Assembly: GCA_030648515.1 (NCBI GenBank)
Contig: JAUSHK010000003.1
Coordinates: 108,710 to 151,741 of the forward strand
From: Candidatus Jorgensenbacteria bacterium
GTDB taxonomy: Bacteria; Patescibacteriota; Minisyncoccia; UBA6257; GWB1-50-10
Direction: 5' to 3'
Length of the DNA stretch: 43,032 nucleotides
This document shows positions 15,954 through 23,769 of the stretch, piece after piece. Made by a program: the position numbers and the translations under genes. Within the stretch, counting starts at the first letter, position 1; every line of letters starts with the position of its first letter. The notes under the pieces were generated by a model, which did no database searches, was not told the origin of the DNA, and worked only from the letters and a program-made list of their open reading frames with translations.

Positions 15954-17204
15954 TTATTCGTCCTCTCCCTTGATTGGTTCAGCTTTGTCCGGCGTATATT
16001 GCGCCGGGTCGAGTTCGTCGTCAATGGCGACCGAGACACCGCCTTCCTGAACCTCTTCGGGGCGCGCCTCTGACCGCACGTCTATTTTCCATCCGGTAAG
16101 TTTTGCCGCCAGTCGGACATTTTGCCCGCCTTTGCCGATTGCGAGTGAAAGTTGGTCGTCTGAAACAAACACCTTCGCCTCGCGGCGGGGAAGAACCTCA
16201 ACGCGCTGAACTTTCGCAGGTGAGAGTGCGTTCGCAATAAACTTCTCGGGATCGTCGGACCATTCTGTAACGTCAATTTTTTCATTGCCGAGCTCGTTTG
16301 TAATCGCAATCACGCGCGTGCCGCGCTGGCCGACCGCGGAACCAATTGGGTCAACGCGGTCTTCCTTGGACGCAACGGCGATTTTTGTTCGGCTGCCGGC
16401 TTCGCGGGCGATGCTTTTAATTTCAACGATGCCATCAGCAATTTCCGGAACCTCAAGCTCAAAAAGTTTTGCAATAAATTTCGGATGCGAGCGTGAAAGC
16501 ACGATGCCGGGGCGGTGCGGATCATCTTGCACTGCCAAAATATAAAAACGAAGCCGCTCGCCTGGGCGATAATGCTCGCCAGGAATGCTTTCGTTTCGGA
16601 ACATGATGCCGATTGCGCGGCCGAGGTCAACATAAACATTCCCGCGCTCAAATCGCTGGACGATGCCGCTCACGATTTGCCCTTCTTTGCCGGCAAATTC
16701 CTCGCGCACCGATGAGCGCTCTGCTTCGCGAAGGCCCTGAAGAATAACCTGCTTTGCGGTTTGCGCCGCGATGCGGCCGAAATCGGCGTGGGTTTCAAGG
16801 GGAAATTCCAAGGCGTCGCCTGATTTCGCGTCTTTCTTTATCTTTTTTGCCTCATCCGTGAAAATATGGCGGTCAGGATTATAGCGGGGGAGAAGATCTT
16901 CCTCACCCTCAATCGGAGCGGCAACATATTCTCTTTCTCTGTTCTTTGGTTCTTTTTCCTCTGGTTCATCTTCCTCGGCAACAATGCGCACCTCAGACGG
17001 ATCAACGACGGTTTTTTCCTGCCAAAACTTAAGTCGGCCCGTTTTGAGGTCAAATTTTGTCTTGATTATTTCGGAACGCTTCCGATATTCTTTTTTATAC
17101 GCCGCCGCGAGCGCCGCCTCAATCGCGCCCAAAACCTTATCGGCCTGGATGCCTTTTTCTGCGGCGACCTGCTGGACTGCTGAACCTAATTCTTTTAAAT
17201 CCAT
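15954..17204 (-). CDS. nusA: Transcription termination/antitermination factor NusA
   Basis: 416 residues: an N-terminal RNA-polymerase-binding domain (about 1-150), S1 ('EGQIVSGIVQRFERGNVYVDLG', about 172-195) and two KH domains ('DPIGSAVGQRGTRVIAITNELG', 'LAIGKGGQNVRLAAKLTGWKIDV'). A charged stretch of E, K and R interrupts the N-terminal domain (about 80-105), longer than usual. The C-terminal AR repeats of E. coli NusA are absent, as in many bacteria. It heads nusA-ppa-alr. A copy of the ACTCACTAC repeat lies seven bases upstream of its start. Confidence 0.95.
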   Translation of the reverse strand: MDLKELGSAVQQVAAEKGIQADKVLGAIEAALAAAYKKEYRKRSEIIKTKFDLKTGRLKFWQEKTVVDPSEVRIVAEEDEPEEKEPKNREREYVAAPIEGEEDLLPRYNPDRHIFTDEAKKIKKDAKSGDALEFPLETHADFGRIAAQTAKQVILQGLREAERSSVREEFAGKEGQIVSGIVQRFERGNVYVDLGRAIGIMFRNESIPGEHYRPGERLRFYILAVQDDPHRPGIVLSRSHPKFIAKLFELEVPEIADGIVEIKSIAREAGSRTKIAVASKEDRVDPIGSAVGQRGTRVIAITNELGNEKIDVTEWSDDPEKFIANALSPAKVQRVEVLPRREAKVFVSDDQLSLAIGKGGQNVRLAAKLTGWKIDVRSEARPEEVQEGGVSVAIDDELDPAQYTPDKAEPIKGEDE

Positions 17205-17210
17205 AATATT

Positions 17211-17238
17211 AGTTTGTAGTTGGTAGTGAGTAGTTTGT
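17211..17238 (-). repeat. ACTCACTACCAACTAC-type repeat in the nusA leader
   Basis: On the minus strand this reads ACAAACTACTCACTACCAACTACAAACT, the same family as the copies inside tsaD, folD and tatD. It is followed by a small CTCCCTACGGGAG hairpin. Confidence 0.8.
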
Positions 17239-17295
17239 CTCCCTACGGGAGATGTCCCGAAGGGACATAGTTGATAAAATTATCAAGATTTTGAA

Positions 17296-17322
17296 CAAAG
17301 AACCGCTCTGGAAAGAGCGGCT
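17296..17322 (-). terminator. Hairpin terminator after tsaD
   Basis: CCGCTCT (17303-17309), loop GGAA, AGAGCGG (17314-17320). On the minus strand it is followed by TTCTTTGTT. Confidence 0.65.
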
Positions 17323-17379
17323 GTCACCAAACAATAGTAAGTATACTCTTCTGTTTTAAAATGTCAAATATCAGAACTT

Positions 17380-18426
17380 CTATAGGCTCAAATTCGCCTG
17401 CGCGGTAATCCGTTTGTTCTTTTTTCTGAGATAGCTCATATATCCGGCGACGGCAATCATGACAGCGTTATCGGTATTGAATGTTATAGGTGGTACGAAG
17501 AAATTCGTTTTTAACTTACTACTCAGGGTTTTGAGCGATTCGCGCAAAGCAGAATTTGCCGCTACGCCGCCCGAGAGAAAAATTGATTTCGCTCTGTATT
17601 CCTGAGCGGCTCGAGAAGTTTTATGAGTCAATACGTCAATCGCTGCTTTTTGGAACGATGCGGCAACATCAGCCTTAGTTTGTAGTGAGTAGTGAGTAGT
17701 TTGTAGATCGCGGAGATAATATAAGACAGAAGTTTTGAGTCCCGAGAAGCTGAAGTTATAGTCTTTTGTGTGCATCATCGGACGCGGAAATGGAATGGCA
17801 TTTGGGTTTCCGTCTTCCGCGAGCTTCTGAATTTCCGGCCCGCCCGGATAGGGAAGCTCGAGCATCTTCGCCGCCTTGTCAAATGCTTCGCCGACAGCGT
17901 CATCGCGCGTCTCGCCGAGCTTTTTCCATTTTGTAAGTGAGTCCATCCTGAGTAGTATTGTGTGTCCGCCGCTCACGACAAGAGCGATGGCGGGGAACAA
18001 GTTTGTAGTTGGTAGTGAGTAGTGAGTAGTTTTGGATTGCGAAAGGAGAAAACTATACAAATGACCCTCGAGATGATTTGCGCCGATAAGCTTTGCTTTT
18101 GGAAAATATTTTTTGTGGATTTCTTTCGCAAACTCCACTCCTGTCCAAAGTGCCGGCTCAAGCCCGGGGCCGACGGTGACGGCAAGAATGCCTATGGAAG
18201 ACGGCTCAATTTTGTCGAGCAGTTTTTTAAAAATTATCGGCAAATTTTTCTGGTGTTCGCGCTTTGCTAAATTCGGCACGACTCCGCCCCAGGGCCTGTG
18301 AATGGAAATTTGCGACGAAACAACGTTTTCAATAATTTTAAATTTTGGAGATATTAATCCGCCGCCCGCCTCAACAAGCGCAAACGCGGTCTCATCGCAC
18401 GAAGTTTCTATAGCAAGGATTTTCAT
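17380..18426 (-). CDS. tsaD: tRNA N6-adenosine threonylcarbamoyltransferase TsaD
   Basis: A metal-dependent enzyme making t6A37 in ANN-reading tRNAs. About 348 residues from 'MKILAIETSCDET' (the track start is three codons earlier). Motifs: 'ETSCDETA', 'HRPWGGVVPNLAKREH' with the metal-binding His, 'NHLEGHLYS', 'LVVSGGHT' and 'LSGGVAANSALRESL'. Two in-frame repeat peptides are present: 'KTTHYSLPTTN' (about 132-142), just before the SGGHT strand, and 'QTTHYSLQTK' (about 240-249), between 'GLKTSVLYYL' and 'ADVAASFQ'. Both are loop positions in homologues. It follows the PIG-L gene with a short gap. Confidence 0.96.
   Translation of the reverse strand: MKILAIETSCDETAFALVEAGGGLISPKFKIIENVVSSQISIHRPWGGVVPNLAKREHQKNLPIIFKKLLDKIEPSSIGILAVTVGPGLEPALWTGVEFAKEIHKKYFPKAKLIGANHLEGHLYSFLLSQSKTTHYSLPTTNLFPAIALVVSGGHTILLRMDSLTKWKKLGETRDDAVGEAFDKAAKMLELPYPGGPEIQKLAEDGNPNAIPFPRPMMHTKDYNFSFSGLKTSVLYYLRDLQTTHYSLQTKADVAASFQKAAIDVLTHKTSRAAQEYRAKSIFLSGGVAANSALRESLKTLSSKLKTNFFVPPITFNTDNAVMIAVAGYMSYLRKKNKRITAQANLSL
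17677..17706 (-). repeat. ACTCACTAC repeat inside tsaD, copy 1
   Basis: On the coding strand CTACAAACTACTCACTACTC then ACTACAAACT, read in frame as QTTHYSLQT. Confidence 0.85.
18001..18033 (-). repeat. ACTCACTAC repeat inside tsaD, copy 2
   Basis: On the coding strand AAACTACTCACTACTCACTA then CCAACTACAAAC, read as KTTHYSLPTTN. Confidence 0.85.
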
Positions 18427-18438
18427 GGTACGCATTAT

Positions 18439-19308
18439 TTACTTAACCTCATAAACCACTTCGCACGATTTTAATTCTGGAAAATTTACTAAGCATCTCG
18501 TTGAATTAAATGAAAGAATAACTTCCGGTATTTTTTCTCCGAGCAATTTAAAGGCTAACACCTGAGACGGATATGCTGAGATTCCCTTCTTCTTCTTTGC
18601 AAGGTCAATATCGCTAAGCTTTATAGGAATTTCAGTTATTGTAAGAGCAGGATATTTACTTTTAAGGAAACTAAGAGGAGTTTTTCCGCCGTCTTTTATA
18701 AATTTTTCAATGTACGGATAATCTTCGTAGAGGAAAAAATGAAAATTTCCGCGATTTATTAATGGAGCGGCTTTCATGGTAGCCTCATTTAATAAAATAT
18801 GGTCCGGATGTGCTTCACTTGTTCCAAACGCAGCCGGGCCGTACACAAATACGTTTTTCCCATTGTATTTAGACAACAAACTAAGAATGTCATTAGTTAT
18901 TTTAATTTTAAGCAGTTCGTCGTTGTTTGTTTTTCTATACTGTAAATCCTCATACATATAGCTTGTGCCGCTAACGTCGAAAATTTTCAGCGCTCGGCTA
19001 TTTTCTGCCGTGCGTGAGAAAGCGGCCTCGTGGCTATCCGAGAATCCGGATAATTTGTCCCAGTCGGTACGTACTGCGTTTACCGATTCGCCTCCGAAAA
19101 AAGTTGCCACAATAACACTGCCGGGTTCTTTCTGTGAAATAAAACCCCCAAGCGAAAAAACAGCATCATCGTAATGCGGGGAAAGTATGATATAAATCTC
19201 ACCATCCGGGATTTTACCAGGCAAAACAAAGAAACCGACAAAAACTACAAAAGCAATTGATGCAAATGTGACTATTTGTTTCACGGAAAACACGTCCCTA
19301 TTATTCAT
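18439..19308 (-). CDS. PIG-L family (LmbE-like) deacetylase, membrane-anchored
   Basis: 289 residues. One N-terminal membrane segment (about 12-30) is followed by a PIG-L/LmbE deacetylase fold. Zinc motif 1 is 'SPHYDDAVFSLGG' (H45, D47, D48) and motif 2 is 'EAHPDH' (about 165-170). The family removes acetyl groups from N-acetylglucosamine-type substrates using zinc. The anchor suggests it works at the outer membrane face. It overlaps the thioredoxin-like gene by eight bases and is downstream of a processive GT2, so a sugar polymer or glycolipid substrate is the best inference. A Cys pair in the C-terminal region ('STRCLVNFPELKSC') could be a disulphide partner of the neighbouring thioredoxin-like protein. 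Confidence 0.85.
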   Translation of the reverse strand: MNNRDVFSVKQIVTFASIAFVVFVGFFVLPGKIPDGEIYIILSPHYDDAVFSLGGFISQKEPGSVIVATFFGGESVNAVRTDWDKLSGFSDSHEAAFSRTAENSRALKIFDVSGTSYMYEDLQYRKTNNDELLKIKITNDILSLLSKYNGKNVFVYGPAAFGTSEAHPDHILLNEATMKAAPLINRGNFHFFLYEDYPYIEKFIKDGGKTPLSFLKSKYPALTITEIPIKLSDIDLAKKKKGISAYPSQVLAFKLLGEKIPEVILSFNSTRCLVNFPELKSCEVVYEVK

Positions 19309-19984
19309 TCACCTGCGTTGTAGTCGCGGTTGTCTTATCGAACCCTTTAATTTTAAGCAGTTCTTTTTCTATAGTTTCCTTGTCCTGAAATCCGTAAAAC
19401 ACTTTTTGATCGATTGTTATAACCGGAAGGACATCTTTTACGCTATATAGCGCGCGCAATGTTTTTATAGCGGAGAGATCGAGATTGGCGTCAAAAGCAT
19501 ATACGCGGAGTTTTGGATATTTCTCACGAAGATACGTCAGAATATATCCTATTTTAGTACAATCCTCACAATCACCGCGGTTTGAATAGAAATAGAGCAT
19601 TGTAACCGATTTTATACCGCACTGAGAATTAACCTTTTTCATAAGAAGATAGTCCTTGATTTGCAGAAGCGAATAATAGCGCTTGAGGCGCACCACTTCA
19701 GGATTATCAACGCCAAGGCTGTTTTCCATATAGGAGAGCCGCTCGGCGAGAGAGTTTATTTCTTGTGAAAGGACTGACCCGGCTAAATTTACACACGATG
19801 ACTCGGAAAGAAGCGCGTACTGCGTTTCAGATGAAAGAATATCAATGGAAATCTTGTCTTCAATGGCTTGTATTTCCGCAATACGTCGGTTACTTAGAAG
19901 GTTGCTGATGTAGAGCGCGGTGCCGAAAATCGCGGCCGTTATAACAAAAACAAGTGCGTATTTTTTAAAATCTAATGCGCGCAT
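19301..19984 (-). CDS. Membrane-anchored thioredoxin-fold protein
   Basis: 227 residues. One membrane helix (about 8-30) is followed by a helical, coiled-coil-like region (about 33-115) and a thioredoxin-like domain (about 125-215) with the redox pair C139-E-D-C142 in 'NRGDCEDCTKIG'. The usual cis-Pro appears as 'VLPVITID'. Two more cysteines (C64, C122) lie in the extracytoplasmic part and may pair. The predicted job is thiol-disulphide exchange outside the membrane. It sits between the GT2 (11-base gap) and the PIG-L gene (8-base overlap), so it is clearly in the same operon. It is not one of the named Dsb proteins. Confidence 0.75.
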   Translation of the reverse strand: MRALDFKKYALVFVITAAIFGTALYISNLLSNRRIAEIQAIEDKISIDILSSETQYALLSESSCVNLAGSVLSQEINSLAERLSYMENSLGVDNPEVVRLKRYYSLLQIKDYLLMKKVNSQCGIKSVTMLYFYSNRGDCEDCTKIGYILTYLREKYPKLRVYAFDANLDLSAIKTLRALYSVKDVLPVITIDQKVFYGFQDKETIEKELLKIKGFDKTTATTTQVNE

Positions 19985-19995
19985 ACTATTTTAAT

Positions 19996-21225
19996 TTATC
20001 TCCACGGCGTTTCATGGGAGAGAACGGCGTCGTACGCTGCCTTCGTAATCCATAGCGGAGCAAGAATGGCGTAGAGCGCTACAAAATAAAACATATCGCG
20101 GGAAATTCGCGGCCCGCCCTCTGAAGAAAGCCACTTTCCCAAAAGGATGAGCGCGAACACAAACATAACGGACGTAATTCCTAAAATTGTCGCGAAGCCC
20201 GTGTTTAAGAAAAACCAATCAGGGAAGCCCGGCGCGCCGAAGTGAATGCCAACTGTTAAAATTTTTACGATGGCATTATAGGAAGCGGAAAAAGTCTGGA
20301 GTAAAAATCGGATTACGAAATAAACGACGGAGGTAAGGGAAAGAATTGCGATGGGAAGCACGAACGAGCTCAAGTTCCCGTACTTCCGGTTGAAGAAAAG
20401 TGCGCGATGGTCAAACGCGTTTTTAAAAAACCCATAACTCCACCGGATGCGTTGCTTAAGAAGCGCGCGAACAGTCCGGGGCGTGGCGGTGTAAACGTAC
20501 GCGTCATGGGCGTTCTCAATTATGAGCCCGTGCGTCTGCATGCGGAGCCCAAACTCGAGGTCTTCGGTGTTATACGCCTTGCGGTACAATCCTAATTTAT
20601 CAAAAACGCTTTTGCGGAATATGGAAAACGGTCCAGGGGTAATGTAGAGGCTTCCCAAGAAAGACAGAACTTTTCGGTTGAAGATTGCCATGGTGTACTC
20701 GGCTTTTTGCATGAGCTGAATGATAGTTTTCGGCTCGTGAACTTTCATCGCGGGAGTTACCGCCATAACCTCGGCATTTTCAAAACGCAGCACGATTCTG
20801 CGGAGCGCGTTCGGGTCCACAAACGAGTCTGCGTCAAGACAACCTACAAGATCCGATGTTGTGTTCATAAGCCCTAAATTAAACGCGGTGTGTTTCCCGC
20901 CATTTTCCTTTCTGAAAATTTTTACGTTTTGATTGTTTTGAAACTTCTGCGCGACAGCGACCGTTGCGTCAGTGCTTCCGTCGTCAACGATAAAAATAGA
21001 GAGCTTGTCTTTGGGATAGTTGAGTTCTAGCAGAGACATAATCGTACCGCCGATGGTTTTCTCTTCATTGAAACAAGGGACAATAATAGTGACAGACGGA
21101 TACTCGCGCGGGTCCTGATTATCAACCAGCGTAATCGACGAGCGCAGTTCAAAAAAAGTAACAAGAAGAAAAACCTCCGTGTAGAGAGAGGTAAAGAGTA
21201 AAAAGTACGTGATAATGGAGTCCAT
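19996..21225 (-). CDS. Processive glycosyltransferase, GT2 (PgaC/cellulose-synthase-like)
   Basis: 409 residues: an N-terminal membrane helix, a GT-A domain (about 43-270) and four C-terminal membrane helices (about 285-400). Motifs are 'VTIIVPCFNEEKTI', 'FIVDDGSTDAT', 'GCLDADSFVD' (DxD), 'YNTEDLEFGLRM' (TED) and 'LKQRIRWSYGFF' (QxxRW), the complete set of processive beta-glycosyltransferases such as PgaC/IcaA. It probably polymerises or exports a sugar chain across the membrane. The downstream PIG-L deacetylase suggests an N-acetylated hexosamine, by analogy with poly-GlcNAc systems. Confidence 0.88.
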   Translation of the reverse strand: MDSIITYFLLFTSLYTEVFLLVTFFELRSSITLVDNQDPREYPSVTIIVPCFNEEKTIGGTIMSLLELNYPKDKLSIFIVDDGSTDATVAVAQKFQNNQNVKIFRKENGGKHTAFNLGLMNTTSDLVGCLDADSFVDPNALRRIVLRFENAEVMAVTPAMKVHEPKTIIQLMQKAEYTMAIFNRKVLSFLGSLYITPGPFSIFRKSVFDKLGLYRKAYNTEDLEFGLRMQTHGLIIENAHDAYVYTATPRTVRALLKQRIRWSYGFFKNAFDHRALFFNRKYGNLSSFVLPIAILSLTSVVYFVIRFLLQTFSASYNAIVKILTVGIHFGAPGFPDWFFLNTGFATILGITSVMFVFALILLGKWLSSEGGPRISRDMFYFVALYAILAPLWITKAAYDAVLSHETPWR

Positions 21226-21300
21226 ATATATAATAGGAGCGAATTATGCTGTAGCTGTGCAGCCCGATGGGGATTATACTGTAAGATATAACGATTTTCA

Positions 21301-21828
21301 ATGAGAGAATACGCGACAGAAGCAATAGTTCTTCGTACCGCGCCAATGGGAGAGTGGGACATAACTGCATCGCTTTTTACGGAACAGCTTGGGCGCATTG
21401 ACGCTCGGGCAATCGGCGGCAAAAGAATTCATTCTAAATTCGCCCAGCATTTAAATCCGCTGAACCGCGTGCTTGTGCGCCTCGTCCAAAAAAACGCGAC
21501 GACGCTCGCTGACGTTGTAACGGAGGCCCGTTTCAATGGAACGGCACGAGCAACGCAAAAAGCGCTCATGGCGCTTGCGCTTATCAACGCAATTATCTTG
21601 CCCGGGAACTCTGATACGCGCCTCTGGCGCTATGTAAAGGATGCGCTTAGTAGCGCCACGCTCGCGCCGCAGGAAATCCTAAAACTTTTGGGCCACGACC
21701 CGTCGCGTGCCAGCTGTGTGAGATGCCGCGGCCGTGATGTGAGGTCGTTTTTACCTGAAGACCAAGTATTTTTGTGCAACTCGTGCAATCTAAAATTTCC
21801 CGACAAGGGCATTCTCCTGATACAATAG
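21301..21828 (+). CDS. recO: DNA repair protein RecO, short form
   Basis: 175 residues against about 240 in E. coli. The N-terminal OB fold is clear ('TEAIVLRTAPMGEWDITASLFTEQLGRIDARAIGG'), followed by a helical domain, then a zinc ribbon with 'CVRCRG' and 'CNSCNLKF'. RecO loads RecA onto SSB-coated DNA with RecR. The helical part is reduced. The ATG lies eight bases after a TATAAC box, with no SD. It faces away from the GT2 operon and is followed after seven bases by a surface-protein gene. Confidence 0.9.
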   Translation: MREYATEAIVLRTAPMGEWDITASLFTEQLGRIDARAIGGKRIHSKFAQHLNPLNRVLVRLVQKNATTLADVVTEARFNGTARATQKALMALALINAIILPGNSDTRLWRYVKDALSSATLAPQEILKLLGHDPSRASCVRCRGRDVRSFLPEDQVFLCNSCNLKFPDKGILLIQ

Positions 21829-21835
21829 AGAAGAC

Positions 21836-23761
21836 ATGGCACTTGAAGATCTTGAGCGAAAACTATACGGTCCGCAAACGGGAAAAGAAGACTTGCCTGT
21901 CCGCAGCCGCGCGGAAGAAAATGTAGTTTCTGAAACTGACGCCGAAGCTGAGACGTCGGAAGATATTGAGCCGCCGCGCAACTGGAACGCGACTGAAGAG
22001 GTTGAAGACGCTGATGAACGCGCTAAAAAACATTCGCACGCGATGCGGAATATTTTTATTGTCGGAGTCGCAGTTCTAGGAATCGCGGCGTTCGTGGGCG
22101 GCGTGCTGTTTCTCTCGCGCCTCTCAGTGAATAAAGATGTCGCGATTGAAATTTACGCGCCGGCGGATGTAAGCCGCGGCGTGCCGTTTGAAATTTCCAT
22201 AAGTGTTGTGAACCAGCTTGATTCCTCGCTCATGAACGCTGTTCTTGAGTTGCGCCTTCCGCAGGGGCTTCTCCTGCTTACCGATAGTGGTAGCGCGAAA
22301 CGGGTAATCACAAGTGAGGACGTCGGGATAGTGAAGGGCGGGGACTTAGTGAAGCGTACGTATAAGCTTGTCCCGATTGCCTCAGAAAATACAATTCAGA
22401 AAATTACTGTTGCGCTAATCTACACGGGAAACGGAAAGGGAAGGTTTGAATCGGACGGAGTAAAAGAAGTGAACATTACAAAATCCGCGCTCACGCTTGA
22501 TATAAAAAAGCCGGACTACGTGTTTCAGAATTCTGCAGCGGAGTTCACTATTATTTATAAAAATACCTCGGAAGCCGATTTGCCGGATTTGGCGCTTACG
22601 GTCCAATACCCGCCGTCGTTTAAATTCATTTCAGCGAGCACAAATCCGGATTCGTTTAATAATCACTGGATACTCGGAACACTCAAGGCGGGGAAAGACG
22701 GAAAGCTCGTCATACGCGGCACGTTTGGCGGCACGCAAAACTCCCAACTTATATTTCCAGTCGTGGTTTCAGGCGTGTTTTCTGGAAACGAATATAAATT
22801 AGTGGAGCAAAGCGTCAGCATCGCGCCGGCGCCCGCGCCGGTTGCGCTGAATATTTTTGCAAACGGAAACACCAATTATGTCGCGAAGCTCGGCGACTTT
22901 ATTCAGTACTCAATCCATTATGAAAATCTGAGCGGTGTCGCTTTGGCGGATGCGGTTATTAAGGCAACCATTGCCGGAAATTTGGCCGATATGGCGACAA
23001 TCAATACGAGTGGAAATGTAAACACGTCCGCCGGCACGGTATTATGGAACGCTTCAAACATGCCAGGGCTAAAACTTATTGACCCCGGCGCATCGGGGGA
23101 TGTAACGTTTAGTGTTCGTCTCAAGTCCAATTTCCCAAGTGGCAGTATGGCAGGCAAAAACTACGCGGTCCGTATTGACTCTCTGTTTGACTCTCCGTCG
23201 GTTCCGTATTATCTCCAAACATCAAGAACAACGGCGGCGGCGAGCCTTGAAACGCGCGTCGGCGGCGGCATCCTAATAGACGCGCAAGTGCTTCATTATG
23301 ACGTTCTCTCCGGCATTCCGAATAACGGAGCATTTCCGCCAAAAGTTGGAATGCCGACGCAATACACGGCGCATTGGATTTTGCGAAATTTCTCAACTGA
23401 TATTAAAAACGTTAACGTTACAGCGACGCTCGCGTCTGGTGTGACGTGGACAGGCGTGACGAAAAGCGAGCCGGGCTCGTCGATCTCGTATAATGAGCGG
23501 ACGCAGGAAGTGACGTGGACGCTTGCGCGGATACCGGCAATGCGCGGCGTAACAAGCGAGCCGGTTGAAGCGATTTTCCAAATTGAAGCTACACCGGACG
23601 CGACAAATGTCGGGCGATTTGAGACGCTCGTGAATCGGACGGCCGTGGCGGCGACCGATGAATTTACCGGTGCCGCCATCACGGCGTCAGATGTGTCGCT
23701 CACGACGGAGCTTATTGATGACAAAACAGTTGGCAGAAACGCCGGAATCGTGATACCGTAG
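21836..23761 (+). CDS. Large membrane-anchored surface protein with Ig/DUF11-like domains
   Basis: 641 residues. An acidic cytoplasmic tail (1-68) and one membrane helix (about 71-93, 'IFIVGVAVLGIAAFVGGVLFL') are followed by some 540 extracytoplasmic residues made of beta-sandwich domains. Repeated patterns such as 'PADVSRGVPFEISISVVNQL', 'AAEFTIIYKNTSEADLPDLALTVQYP', 'GDFIQYSIHYENLSGVALADAVIKATI' and 'PTQYTAHWILRNFSTDIKNVNVTATL' are typical of DUF11/CARDB-like modules in cell-surface proteins. It has no cysteine and no cell-wall sorting signal. It is probably a structural or adhesive envelope protein. It may be cotranscribed with recO, although a TACAAT box lies nine bases before its ATG. 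It is followed by glyS after eight bases. Confidence 0.75.
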   Translation: MALEDLERKLYGPQTGKEDLPVRSRAEENVVSETDAEAETSEDIEPPRNWNATEEVEDADERAKKHSHAMRNIFIVGVAVLGIAAFVGGVLFLSRLSVNKDVAIEIYAPADVSRGVPFEISISVVNQLDSSLMNAVLELRLPQGLLLLTDSGSAKRVITSEDVGIVKGGDLVKRTYKLVPIASENTIQKITVALIYTGNGKGRFESDGVKEVNITKSALTLDIKKPDYVFQNSAAEFTIIYKNTSEADLPDLALTVQYPPSFKFISASTNPDSFNNHWILGTLKAGKDGKLVIRGTFGGTQNSQLIFPVVVSGVFSGNEYKLVEQSVSIAPAPAPVALNIFANGNTNYVAKLGDFIQYSIHYENLSGVALADAVIKATIAGNLADMATINTSGNVNTSAGTVLWNASNMPGLKLIDPGASGDVTFSVRLKSNFPSGSMAGKNYAVRIDSLFDSPSVPYYLQTSRTTAAASLETRVGGGILIDAQVLHYDVLSGIPNNGAFPPKVGMPTQYTAHWILRNFSTDIKNVNVTATLASGVTWTGVTKSEPGSSISYNERTQEVTWTLARIPAMRGVTSEPVEAIFQIEATPDATNVGRFETLVNRTAVAATDEFTGAAITASDVSLTTELIDDKTVGRNAGIVIP

Positions 23762-23769
23762 AAAAATCA

